Shown here: one piece after another, positions 55,558 through 64,000 of the stretch
Numbering within the stretch: the stretch's first letter is position 1
Layout: the number at the start of each line of letters is the position of its first letter
Source: Dysgonomonas sp. HDW5A
Lineage (GTDB): Bacteria; Bacteroidota; Bacteroidia; Bacteroidales; Dysgonomonadaceae
Reading direction: 5' to 3'
NCBI RefSeq assembly: GCF_011299555.1
Contig: NZ_CP049857.1
Coordinates: 1,674,001 to 1,738,000 of the forward strand
Length of the DNA: 64,000 bases
Translations under genes and position numbers: made by a program
Notes under the pieces: generated by a model
Databases searched by the model: none
Seen by the model: only the letters and a program-made list of their open reading frames with translations
Told to the model about the DNA's origin: nothing

Positions 55558-57627
55558 ATGCTAAAAAAACTCTTTATTGCCGGTTTTATTTTAGGGGGTA
55601 GTATTACTCTGTATGGGCAGGTTCACAAAAGTGGACTATCTATAAAAGATACTATAACAGATAGAGAACTGACTATCCCGGAAGATATCGAGAGAAATTT
55701 TGATCAACTTTTAGTCGATTGGAAAAAAAATCTGAGTCCTTCTCTTTCTTGTAAGTCAAACTTTGATACGGACGTTGCTTATCCTGATTCCGTATATATC
55801 AACAGACTCTACTGTTTACCTACCGAAATGGAGTTGGTATATAATCCTGTAGTAAGATCATATATCGATATGTATACAGGACGAATGAGAGGAAGTGTTG
55901 AATACTTTTTAGGAAAATCAGATTATTACTTTCCGATTTTTGAACAAGCACTAGATAAATACGGTTTACCACTCGAATTAAAATATCTGCCTATTATTGA
56001 ATCAGCCCTCAATCCTACAATTGCTTCAAGAATGGGAGCAACCGGACTTTGGCAATTTATGATTGGTACAGGTAAAATGTATGATCTTGAAGTAAATACG
56101 CTGGTTGATGAACGACGCGATCCTATAAAATCGACGGAAGCAGCAGCCCGATATTTGCGGGATTTACATAATATTTATGGAGATTGGAATTTAGTAATTG
56201 CAGCATATAATTGCGGTCCCGGTAATGTAAATAAAGCCATTAAACGGAGCGGAGGTCAAAGGGATTATTGGGCGATTTATCCCTATCTTCCGAAAGAAAC
56301 CCGAGGATATGTGCCTGCATTTATTGCGGCAGCATATGTAATGAACTATTACTCGGAACACAATATTTGTCCATTCGAATATAAATACACACACTCTACA
56401 GATACTATTCTTGTTGATAAACAACTCCATCTACAGCAGGTTGCAGAGGTATTAAATGTTCCTCTTGACGAATTAAGAACACTCAATCCACAGTATAAGA
56501 AAGACATTGTTCCGGGTGAATTTAAATCATATGTCCTGAATCTTCCTTCGATGAATGCGGTTGAATTTGAACTTCAACGCGACTCAATATTTTCTTATAA
56601 GGCAACTGAATTTTTAGCTCACCGAAAAGTAGTTACTCCTAGTGGATATACTGCATCTGTTGGAACTAATGCAACAAGATATAAAGTACGCAGAGGTGAT
56701 AATTTGGCTTCTATTGCCAATAAATATGGAGTTTCCTCAGCTCAGATAAAAAGATGGAACGGGCTTAAATCAAACCGATTAAGAGCCGGTCAGATATTGG
56801 CTGTTTCAGCAGGAAAACCTGTTGAAAATGAGACACCTCAAGTAACGAACGAACCGGTAACTCAAAATTTAGCTCAAAATACAAGTTCGGCAGCATCGAC
56901 CCAGAGTTCATCTTCTTCAAACTCATTGTCTGACTATTTTTCAAAATTGCAGGAATATGCAGCAGGAGCAGAACCCGATCCCGAGCCAATTGTTGAAAAA
57001 GTAAAAGAAGCTTCGACTGTTGATACATCAGAGATTCACGAACCACAAATAACTGAAAACAGAAGTCGCGATATACAAAGAGTTCAGACTATTTATCACA
57101 AGGTACGTATCGGAGAAACTTTAACTCAGATTGCTTCCAAGTATAATGTGGATAGGAAGGATATTTCTTCTTGGAATAAATTAAAATCATCGGTACCCAA
57201 AGTAGGGCAACGATTGGTTATACATCTTCCTGCTGAAAAAGAAAAACTAGTTGCAGAAGAAGTACCATCTATTTCCGAAGAGTCTATCGAAGAAGTTGTT
57301 GCTGATGTAAAAACATCGGTTCAAAACAATGCTGCTACTAAGGCATTGGCATCAACAACACCCATGAGTACATCTTCAACTAAAACTGTAACTGTAAAAA
57401 AAGAAGAAGTTACCAAGGTTGAAAAGAAAGTAGAGCCAAAGCCTAAACCTAAACCCAAGAAAGAACAGGCAAAACAACCTGCGACTCATGTTGTTAAAAA
57501 AGGAGATACTTTAGGGCATATTGCCGTATTGTATGGTGGGAAATTAACACCGGGAGACATAAAAAAGGCAAATAATCTTCGTTCGGATAAATTGAGTATT
57601 GGTCAGAAACTAAAGATACCCAGATAA
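55558..57627 (+). CDS. Lytic transglycosylase with three LysM domains (MltD-like)
   Basis: A 689-residue exported murein hydrolase. After a signal peptide comes a family-1 transglycosylase domain, about residues 130-270: [20 protein letters not shown] with the catalytic Glu, [14 protein letters not shown], and [20 protein letters not shown]. LysM peptidoglycan-binding domains lie near 377-420 ([17 protein letters not shown]), 515-560 ([18 protein letters not shown]) and 644-689 ([18 protein letters not shown]), joined by Ser- and Lys/Pro-rich linkers. It cleaves glycan strands in the periplasm. Confidence 0.94.
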   Translation: MLKKLFIAGFILGGSITLYGQVHKSGLSIKDTITDRELTIPEDIERNFDQLLVDWKKNLSPSLSCKSNFDTDVAYPDSVYINRLYCLPTEMELVYNPVVRSYIDMYTGRMRGSVEYFLGKSDYYFPIFEQALDKYGLPLELKYLPIIESALNPTIASRMGATGLWQFMIGTGKMYDLEVNTLVDERRDPIKSTEAAARYLRDLHNIYGDWNLVIAAYNCGPGNVNKAIKRSGGQRDYWAIYPYLPKETRGYVPAFIAAAYVMNYYSEHNICPFEYKYTHSTDTILVDKQLHLQQVAEVLNVPLDELRTLNPQYKKDIVPGEFKSYVLNLPSMNAVEFELQRDSIFSYKATEFLAHRKVVTPSGYTASVGTNATRYKVRRGDNLASIANKYGVSSAQIKRWNGLKSNRLRAGQILAVSAGKPVENETPQVTNEPVTQNLAQNTSSAASTQSSSSSNSLSDYFSKLQEYAAGAEPDPEPIVEKVKEASTVDTSEIHEPQITENRSRDIQRVQTIYHKVRIGETLTQIASKYNVDRKDISSWNKLKSSVPKVGQRLVIHLPAEKEKLVAEEVPSISEESIEEVVADVKTSVQNNAATKALASTTPMSTSSTKTVTVKKEEVTKVEKKVEPKPKPKPKKEQAKQPATHVVKKGDTLGHIAVLYGGKLTPGDIKKANNLRSDKLSIGQKLKIPR

Positions 57628-57701
57628 CTAACAGTACGTTTAATGCAGTATTGGTTCGATTGATTATAATGATCGGTAATACGCTTGATTAAATAATAAA
57701 A

Positions 57702-57714
57702 AGGTCTGAGACCT
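57702..57714 (+). repeat. Leader palindrome AGGTC-N3-GACCT
   Basis: AGGTC-TGA-GACCT, perfect copy, extended to 15 bases by A/T flanks, 51 bases before the rel start. Confidence 0.7.
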
Positions 57715-57765
57715 TAATTGAAAATTATGGCATTCATTTTTAATTTTACTCTTTTTCTATAATTT

Positions 57766-60009
57766 ATGGATAAAGATACTAAAAAGCAGGACGATGATTT
57801 GATGGTCGAAAATGAGTTTAACGCTCTTATTGATGACTATCTTAAAAGTAATCATAGACGAAAAGTCGAGATAATAACGAAAGCTTTTCATCTGGCAAAA
57901 GAAGCTCATAAAGGAGCAAGACGTCGATCGGGTGAGCCATATATAATGCATCCGTTGGCTGTGGCGCGTATAGTTTGTAGCGAAATCGGACTGGGGTCTA
58001 CATCTATTTGTGCAGCACTGCTTCATGATGTGGTAGAAGACACCGATTATACGGTAGAAGATATTAAAAAGATTTTTGGCGATAAAGTAGCCGAAATTGT
58101 GGATGGTCTGACCAAAATATCGAGTGGTATGTTTGGAGATCAGGTATCATCCCAAGCCGAAAACTTTAGAAAGCTATTGCTTACAATGGCAGACGATATC
58201 AGAGTGATACTTGTAAAGATTGCCGATCGTCTCCATAATATGCGAACATTGGGTTCTATGGCTCCTGCCAAACGCCACAAAATAGCAGGCGAAACAATGT
58301 ACATATATGCTCCACTCGCTCACCGATTGGGGCTTTTTGCTATAAAAACCGAGTTGGAAGAACTCAGTTTTAAATACGAAAATACCGATGAATACAATGA
58401 AATCGTCTCGAAGTTAGAGTCATCATTCAGTAAGAGGAAAGATATCTTCGAACATTTTGCAGATCCGGTTATTCAGAAATTAGATCAACTGGGTTTCAAG
58501 TATGAAATAAGAGCAAGAGATAAATCAGTATATTCTATTTGGAATAAGATGAAATCAAAAGGAGTTCCTTTTGAAGAAATCTACGATATTTTTGCTGTTC
58601 GTATTATTTTCGATTCCGAACCGGGAGTCGACGAAAAGAAAAGATGTTGGGATATATATTCGGTGATTACGGATATTTACAAGCTTCGTCCCGATCGTAT
58701 CAGAGATTGGGTGAGTCGTCCCAAATCAAACGGTTACCAAGCTCTGCACCTAACAGTAATGGGGCCTGATGGCGAATGGGTAGAAATCCAGATAAGAAGC
58801 CGTAGAATGGACGATATTGCAGAAAAAGGCTTTGCTGCTCACTGGAAATATAAGGAAGGTAAAATCGAAGAAGATAATGAGCTTGATAAATGGCTGAAAA
58901 CTATTACTGAGATATTGGAACATCCCAATCCCAATGCAATAGATTTCTTGGATACTATCAAATTAAATCTGTTTTCTCAGGAAATATTTGTCTTTACTCC
59001 CAAAGGAGATTTGAGGACAATGGCTCAAGGCTCTACAGCATTGGATTTTGCTTATGAGTTACATACCAATATAGGAGATCATTGTATTGGTGCAAAAGTA
59101 AATCATAAACTGGTTCCGCTTAGTCACAAACTGAACAGTGGTGATCAGGTTGAGATTTTGACATCCAAATCACAGACTCCACAACCCGAATGGCTTGGTT
59201 TTATTACAAGTGCCAAAGCCCGTACTAAACTGGAATCTACTCTCAAAAAGCAAAAGAAAGAGATTGCTAAAAAAGGAGAAGCTATATTTAAAGAAATTGT
59301 TGGAGAAACAGAACTTTCGACATCTACTATCGATAAATTACTCGACTTTTATAAAATAAGCAAAAAAGAAGATTTCTTTTATGCACTAGGAAACAAAACA
59401 ATTGTTCTACCCGCCAATCTCGATAAGCTTTTTAATCAAAAAGACAAGGATAATTCCAGCAATATATTTATGCGATATATGAAGCAGGCCTTCCGAGTAG
59501 GTAAGAAGGCTGAGGCTGATTTGGAGCAATTGGATACGGATAATCTGGATACAATAGATAAGAAGAAAACATATATTCTGGAAGAAGATTCTTTTAAGAA
59601 GAACTTTAGAATAGCATCGTGTTGTAATCCTATTCCGGGAGATAAAGTTTTTGGTTTTATTACAGATAATAATGAAGTTCAGGTACATGGAGTTAATTGC
59701 CCCGTAGGCTTGAAGCTAAAAGCTAGTTTTGGTGATAAAATACTGACTCTTGAATGGGGTAGATATGCACAATACTCGTTTTTATCGACAATAATCATTC
59801 GGGGGATCGACCGTGTAGGAATGCTGAATGATATAACCAAAGTTATAATTACAGATTCGGTAAACATCAAAAGTTTGAATATTGAATCGAATGATGGTAT
59901 CTTTGAGGGAAAGGTCAGTCTTTTTGTGCATAGCGTAACAGATGTACAGAAACTCTGTTCTCAGATTTTAAAGATAGAAGGAGTTCAGTCGGTGAACCGA
60001 TTGAGTTAA
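57766..60009 (+). CDS. rel: Bifunctional (p)ppGpp synthetase/hydrolase (Rel)
   Basis: A 747-residue stringent-response enzyme with the complete RSH layout. The HD hydrolase domain has LLHDVVEDTDY and intact metal ligands. The synthetase domain has YDIFAVRIIFDS and RPKSNGYQALHLTVMG. TGS is ALDFAYELHTNIGDHCIGAKVNH, a zinc-finger-like CCNPIPGD segment follows, and there is a C-terminal ACT domain (IIIRGIDRVGMLNDITKVII). The intact HD motif predicts both activities, so it is Rel rather than a hydrolase-dead RelA. A palindrome with a 6-base loop overlaps its stop codon. Confidence 0.96.
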   Translation: MDKDTKKQDDDLMVENEFNALIDDYLKSNHRRKVEIITKAFHLAKEAHKGARRRSGEPYIMHPLAVARIVCSEIGLGSTSICAALLHDVVEDTDYTVEDIKKIFGDKVAEIVDGLTKISSGMFGDQVSSQAENFRKLLLTMADDIRVILVKIADRLHNMRTLGSMAPAKRHKIAGETMYIYAPLAHRLGLFAIKTELEELSFKYENTDEYNEIVSKLESSFSKRKDIFEHFADPVIQKLDQLGFKYEIRARDKSVYSIWNKMKSKGVPFEEIYDIFAVRIIFDSEPGVDEKKRCWDIYSVITDIYKLRPDRIRDWVSRPKSNGYQALHLTVMGPDGEWVEIQIRSRRMDDIAEKGFAAHWKYKEGKIEEDNELDKWLKTITEILEHPNPNAIDFLDTIKLNLFSQEIFVFTPKGDLRTMAQGSTALDFAYELHTNIGDHCIGAKVNHKLVPLSHKLNSGDQVEILTSKSQTPQPEWLGFITSAKARTKLESTLKKQKKEIAKKGEAIFKEIVGETELSTSTIDKLLDFYKISKKEDFFYALGNKTIVLPANLDKLFNQKDKDNSSNIFMRYMKQAFRVGKKAEADLEQLDTDNLDTIDKKKTYILEEDSFKKNFRIASCCNPIPGDKVFGFITDNNEVQVHGVNCPVGLKLKASFGDKILTLEWGRYAQYSFLSTIIIRGIDRVGMLNDITKVIITDSVNIKSLNIESNDGIFEGKVSLFVHSVTDVQKLCSQILKIEGVQSVNRLS

Positions 60010-60024
60010 GGTCATAACAGACCT
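60009..60024 (+). repeat. Leader palindrome with a 6-base loop
   Basis: AGGTC-ATAACA-GACCT, both arms perfect, spacer widened by three. It overlaps the rel stop codon and ends 27 bases before ruvB. Confidence 0.6.
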
Positions 60025-60051
60025 TGTAAAGTTTTAAGATGAATTAAATAA

Positions 60052-61071
60052 ATGGATGCATTCGATATACATGACGAGAAATTAGACGGAACAGAGCGTG
60101 AATTTGAAAATGCTTTGAGACCTCTTAGTTTTAATAGCTTTAGTGGTCAGGATAAAGTAGTGGATAATTTGAAGGTATTCGTTGCGGCAGCTCGTATGCG
60201 TGGAGAATCTTTAGACCATACCTTACTGCACGGTCCTCCGGGATTGGGTAAGACTACATTATCCAATATTATTGCTAACGAATTGGGAGTGGGTTTTAAA
60301 ATAACCTCGGGACCTGTTCTCGATAAACCGGGCGATTTAGCCGGCTTGCTCACCTCTTTAGAACCAAATGATGTCCTTTTTATCGATGAAATACATCGCC
60401 TTTCGCCTATCGTAGAAGAATATCTATATAGTGCTATGGAAGATTATCGCATTGATATAATGATCGATAAAGGACCAAGTGCACGTTCGGTTCAGATCGA
60501 ATTGAACCCATTTACGCTGATTGGTGCTACTACACGAAGCGGTTTATTGACAAGTCCTCTGCGTGCCCGATTCGGGATAAATATGCACTTGGAATACTAC
60601 GATAATGATACTTTAACGGGAATTATCAAACGTTCGGCAAATATATTGGATGTGCCTTGTGATGATGATGCCGCCAAAGAAATAGCATTACGCAGTAGAG
60701 GAACACCTCGTATTTCGAATGCACTTTTGAGAAGAGTGAGAGACTTTGCTCAAGTAAAAGGATCGGGAAGTATTGATAAGGAAATAGCCAATTATTCGTT
60801 GGAAGCTCTTAATATTGATAAGTATGGTCTTGACGAAGTCGATAATAAAATACTGCTGATTATCATAGATAAGTTTAAAGGAGGTCCGGTTGGTATCTCC
60901 ACTATTGCCACAGCTTTGGGTGAAGACGGAGGAACAATAGAGGAAGTATATGAACCTTTTCTTATCAAAGAAGGTTTTATGAAACGTACTCCACGAGGCA
61001 GAGAGGCTACAGAATTGGCCTATAAACATCTGGGAAGACATAAGGAGACCGAGCAAGGGTTTCTTTTTTGA
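60052..61071 (+). CDS. ruvB: Holliday junction branch-migration ATPase RuvB
   Basis: A 339-residue AAA+ motor of the RuvABC resolvasome. Walker A is [17 protein letters not shown], Walker [12 protein letters not shown], sensor 1 [12 protein letters not shown], and the arginine-finger and lid region is [16 protein letters not shown]. The C-terminal winged helix holds [33 protein letters not shown]. Complete and full length. It probably lies in one transcript with rel. Confidence 0.97.
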   Translation: MDAFDIHDEKLDGTEREFENALRPLSFNSFSGQDKVVDNLKVFVAAARMRGESLDHTLLHGPPGLGKTTLSNIIANELGVGFKITSGPVLDKPGDLAGLLTSLEPNDVLFIDEIHRLSPIVEEYLYSAMEDYRIDIMIDKGPSARSVQIELNPFTLIGATTRSGLLTSPLRARFGINMHLEYYDNDTLTGIIKRSANILDVPCDDDAAKEIALRSRGTPRISNALLRRVRDFAQVKGSGSIDKEIANYSLEALNIDKYGLDEVDNKILLIIIDKFKGGPVGISTIATALGEDGGTIEEVYEPFLIKEGFMKRTPRGREATELAYKHLGRHKETEQGFLF

Positions 61072-61135
61072 CCTCCTGTCAAGAACTAAAAGTTCGAGAT
61101 ATTGTTAAATTTCTAAGAAACTTATTTCGATTGAT

Positions 61136-62680
61136 ATGACAAATGACGACAATAAGCGTTATACAATTATCCTGTATGGGTTATTCCTTATAGGATCTTT
61201 TTTCTTTTTATCCCTTGATTTTTATCGGGCTTTTTGGTATGACGAAGCTTATACAATAAATCTTGTACGCCAATCCTTCGGATATTTATGGCATGTAACT
61301 GCCAATGATGTACATCCACCCCTTTATTATATTCTGCTAAAACTGTATACCTACATTTGTGGTGATTCGGTAGTAGCCCTGCGTATTTTTTCGGCTTTAC
61401 CAATGATTGGTATCATGTTGCTTACTTGTACCCATATACGGCAGAAGTTTGGAAATAAGACTGCTTTAAGCTTATTGGTGCTGGTAATTTTAATGCCCGT
61501 TAATCAATATTTGGCTTCCGAGATTAGGATGTATTCATTTGGAATGTTTTTTGTCCTTCTGAGTGCTTTGTATGCTTATCAGAGTTATACAACCTTTCGT
61601 CGTTCCGATTTAATCAAATTTACACTGTTTTCTCTTGCGGCAGCATATACCCATTACTATGCGTTGTTGGGTGTGTTCTATATTTATCTGTTGTTTTTCC
61701 TTGTTGTTGTCTTGAAGAAGAGAGATAAAATACTCCCATTTATCGGTTATTCGGTTCTATTTGTAATCGGCTATTTACCTTGGCTGATTAATTTACCCGG
61801 TCAGGTTTCACAGGTTCAGGACGAGTATTGGATTAATGCTCCCCGGTTGAAAGATTTTGTAATCTATTTCTATTATCCATTTGCTCAAGAATTAGATTTG
61901 GTTGCAACTCAAATACCTCTTTCACATTTTGCATCTGCATTTTATATGCTTGCTGTTTTTGTAGTTCTATTTGTTTATGTCGTTATTTCCGGAAGAAAGG
62001 TAAACTTTACCGATAAGCAATTGTCCGTTAAACGGGTTTACGCTAGCCTCTTGTTTTTAGCTTTCGTACTTACATTAGCTACTGCAATTACATATTCTCT
62101 TTTATCGAAGCCTGTATTTGTTACCCGATATATGACACCAATTCTAGGTTTACTTTATCTGGGCTTTGCCATTTTTCTGGCTTCATTCGATTGGAAGAAA
62201 ACACAGAATAAGGTCGTTCTATTTCTGATGTTCCTTATCCTTGCTTATTTTTCTTTCAATCACTATTCATTGCAATACAGAACGAATCAGTATAATGAAC
62301 GGGTACAAGCAAAAATAGTAGATTTTGCAGAGGAAAGACTCGATGATAAAACTGCTTTTGTGTATTCCGATACTCGAAGTTTTTCGATAGCAGCCATACC
62401 TTTATTCTTTCCCGATTCAAAACATTATATTCGAATACGATTAACAGGTAAGTACTATAAAAAATATTTAGAAAATTTTAAATCTATTCCTATCTTTGAT
62501 TTTGACGATATTGATACTACTTATACCAAAATTTTGGTAGTAAAGAATATCGATAACGATGATTCTTTTATGAAAGTGGAAGAAGATTCGATTGAAATAG
62601 TTAAGTACTTCGATATAATCGACAGACAAGATATTGAAGGGCATGTCGTTTACCAGTTGCAGAGAAAGAATAGAAATTAA
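61136..62680 (+). CDS. GT39-type membrane glycosyltransferase, paralogue 3
   Basis: A 514-residue polytopic protein closely related to the genes at 9421 and 14117. FWYDEAYT has its acidic pair at 36-37, followed by VTANDVHPPLYYILLKLYTY, the SEIRMYSFGMFF block, AAAYTHYYALLGVFYIYLLFF and VTRYMTPILGLLYLG. It has about twelve membrane segments and a soluble C-terminus ending EGHVVYQLQRK. It sits between ruvB and recG, which suggests no functional link to its neighbours. Sugar donor and acceptor unknown. Confidence 0.86.
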   Translation: MTNDDNKRYTIILYGLFLIGSFFFLSLDFYRAFWYDEAYTINLVRQSFGYLWHVTANDVHPPLYYILLKLYTYICGDSVVALRIFSALPMIGIMLLTCTHIRQKFGNKTALSLLVLVILMPVNQYLASEIRMYSFGMFFVLLSALYAYQSYTTFRRSDLIKFTLFSLAAAYTHYYALLGVFYIYLLFFLVVVLKKRDKILPFIGYSVLFVIGYLPWLINLPGQVSQVQDEYWINAPRLKDFVIYFYYPFAQELDLVATQIPLSHFASAFYMLAVFVVLFVYVVISGRKVNFTDKQLSVKRVYASLLFLAFVLTLATAITYSLLSKPVFVTRYMTPILGLLYLGFAIFLASFDWKKTQNKVVLFLMFLILAYFSFNHYSLQYRTNQYNERVQAKIVDFAEERLDDKTAFVYSDTRSFSIAAIPLFFPDSKHYIRIRLTGKYYKKYLENFKSIPIFDFDDIDTTYTKILVVKNIDNDDSFMKVEEDSIEIVKYFDIIDRQDIEGHVVYQLQRKNRN

Positions 62681-62723
62681 TAATATAGCTGATTGAAGTA
62701 CAATTTAGTCAGCAAAACTAAAA

Positions 62724-62736
62724 AAGTGCTAGACCT
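62724..62736 (+). repeat. Leader palindrome, degenerate
   Basis: AAGTG-CTA-GACCT, 8 of 10 arm positions, ending 9 bases before the recG ATG. Confidence 0.4.
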
Positions 62737-62745
62737 CGTTTCATC

Positions 62746-64000
62746 ATGGCTGATATATCCAATACAGACATAAAATACTTACCCGGAGTTGGACCTAAGA
62801 AAGCAGAAATACTTAACAAAGAGATTGATGTTTTTTCGGTTGAAGATCTGTTGCATTATTATCCCTACAAGTACATTGACAGGAGCCGTATCTACTATAT
62901 TCACGAAGTAGATGGCAATATGCCTTATATTCAGCTAAAAGGTCGGATAACGGCTTTTGAAACAATGGGAGAAGGTCGAAATAAAAGATTGGTTGCCCAT
63001 TTTACCGATGGGACAGGTTTTATTGATCTGGTTTGGTTTCAAGGAGCACGTTATATAGCCGATAAATACAAGGTAAATCTTACCTATCTGGTTTTTGGAA
63101 AACCAACCGCTTTTGGTAATAAATTCAATATAGCTCATCCTGATATTGAGCCTTATATTGAAGAGAAGGTAGAGCAAACCAATCTGCTTGGGTATTACAA
63201 TACTACAGAGAAGATGAAAACGCATTATCTGAATTCAAAAGCAATTCAAAAGATAATGATGAGTGCATTACCCTCGGCACTGCCTCATGTGGTTGAAACT
63301 CTTCCTCAGTCGATTATTGATACAGCTAAATTATTACCATTAAAAGAAGCAATACGTAATATCCATTTTCCCCTTAACCCTTCCATTCTAAGAGATGCAC
63401 AGTACCGCTTAAAATTTGAGGAGCTATTCTATTTACAACTCAATATTTTAAGATATACTTCCGATAGAAGGGCTAAATTAAAAGGGTTCGTATTTTCTTT
63501 AGTCGGTGATTACTTTAATTCTTTCTACGAAAAGAATCTTCCTTTCGAATTGACTAATGCACAGAAGCGAATTATCAGAGAGATTCGTCAGGATATGGCT
63601 ACAGGAGAGCAAATGAATCGTTTGCTGCAAGGAGATGTGGGTAGTGGAAAAACATTGGTGGCACTTATGATTATGTTGATCGCCATGGGAAATGGCTTTC
63701 AAGCTTCTATGATGGCTCCTACCGAAATTTTGGCTAATCAGCATTTTGCTACTATTCAGGAATTTCTGTTCGGATTAAATATCAATGTTGAACTCCTGAC
63801 AGGTTCCACTAAAAAGAAGAAACGTGAAGAAATTCACTCCCGTCTTTTGACAGGAGATATTCACATTCTTATCGGTACGCATGCGTTGATTGAAGATACT
63901 GTTCAATTCGGTAACTTAGGATTGGTAGTTATCGATGAACAGCACCGTTTTGGAGTGGCTCAAAGAGCAAAATTGTGGACAAAGAATGTAAATCCGCCAC
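62746..64000 (+). CDS. recG: ATP-dependent DNA helicase RecG (5' part; runs off the window)
   Basis: Monomeric helicase that reverses stalled replication forks. The first 418 codons are present. The N-terminal wedge/OB domain is preceded by IKYLPGVGPKKAEILNKEI, then DLLHYYPYKYIDRSRI. Motif I is LLQGDVGSGKTLVALMIMLI, Ia APTEILANQH, Ib LLTGSTKKKKREEI and II VIDEQHRFGVAQR (DEQH). Motifs III-VI lie beyond base 64000. The start follows a degenerate leader palindrome by 9 bases. Confidence 0.96.
   Translation, partial: MADISNTDIKYLPGVGPKKAEILNKEIDVFSVEDLLHYYPYKYIDRSRIYYIHEVDGNMPYIQLKGRITAFETMGEGRNKRLVAHFTDGTGFIDLVWFQGARYIADKYKVNLTYLVFGKPTAFGNKFNIAHPDIEPYIEEKVEQTNLLGYYNTTEKMKTHYLNSKAIQKIMMSALPSALPHVVETLPQSIIDTAKLLPLKEAIRNIHFPLNPSILRDAQYRLKFEELFYLQLNILRYTSDRRAKLKGFVFSLVGDYFNSFYEKNLPFELTNAQKRIIREIRQDMATGEQMNRLLQGDVGSGKTLVALMIMLIAMGNGFQASMMAPTEILANQHFATIQEFLFGLNINVELLTGSTKKKKREEIHSRLLTGDIHILIGTHALIEDTVQFGNLGLVVIDEQHRFGVAQRAKLWTKNVNPP

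Overview
The window reads as chromosomal DNA of an AT-rich member of the Bacteroidales, most like the Dysgonomonadaceae. Supporting signs are Bacteroidetes-type promoters (TTTG, about 19 nt, TAnnTTTG), Bacteroidetes lipoprotein signals, a type IX secretion component (PorZ), TamL, and two conserved Bacteroidetes gene blocks: dapB-lepB-lepB2-wbqC and parA-parB-DUF5683-LysM transglycosylase-rel. No rRNA, tRNA or CRISPR array was seen.

Layout. 0-7.3 kb: 5' part of mnmG (minus), cutC, a 1.2-kb AT-rich gap without genes, then dapB, two signal peptidase I genes (the second appears catalytically dead) and wbqC. 7.3-22.6 kb is mostly on the minus strand: an outer-membrane barrel, an M16 protease, two GT39-type membrane glycosyltransferases, alkD, cysS, guaB, tamL and porZ, with one small secreted protein on the plus strand. 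22.7-38.6 kb is a Wzx/Wzy-type exopolysaccharide locus: ugd, wza, wzz, wecB, several glycosyltransferases, wzy, wzx and an acyltransferase. It starts from one well-formed promoter preceded by a 16-bp dyad. 38.6-41.6 kb holds ordinary housekeeping genes. 41.7-44.4 kb is accessory: a decayed gene (possibly RteC-like), three small lipoprotein genes (two a recent tandem duplication) and a TPR membrane lipoprotein. 44.4-50.2 kb carries rnpB, an SpmA-SpmB fusion, ybeY, a GT2, two tandem alpha/beta hydrolases and ogt. 50.2-52.4 kb is an AraC regulator plus VOC protein bracketed by an IS982-like remnant and a second copy of its right end. 52.7-64 kb: parA, parB, DUF5683, LysM transglycosylase, rel, ruvB, a third GT39 paralogue and the 5' part of recG.

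The most notable signal outside genes is a dispersed short palindrome, AGGTC-N3-GACCT. It sits in short leaders directly before start codons, often touching the stop codon of the preceding gene. It is scattered through the housekeeping regions, and I found none in the exopolysaccharide locus. It also helps fix the tamL start. Other leads are the pseudo-signal-peptidase, the tandem surface-lipoprotein/TPR cassette, a G8-T-G5 tract inside wzz, and three GT39 paralogues in 53 kb.
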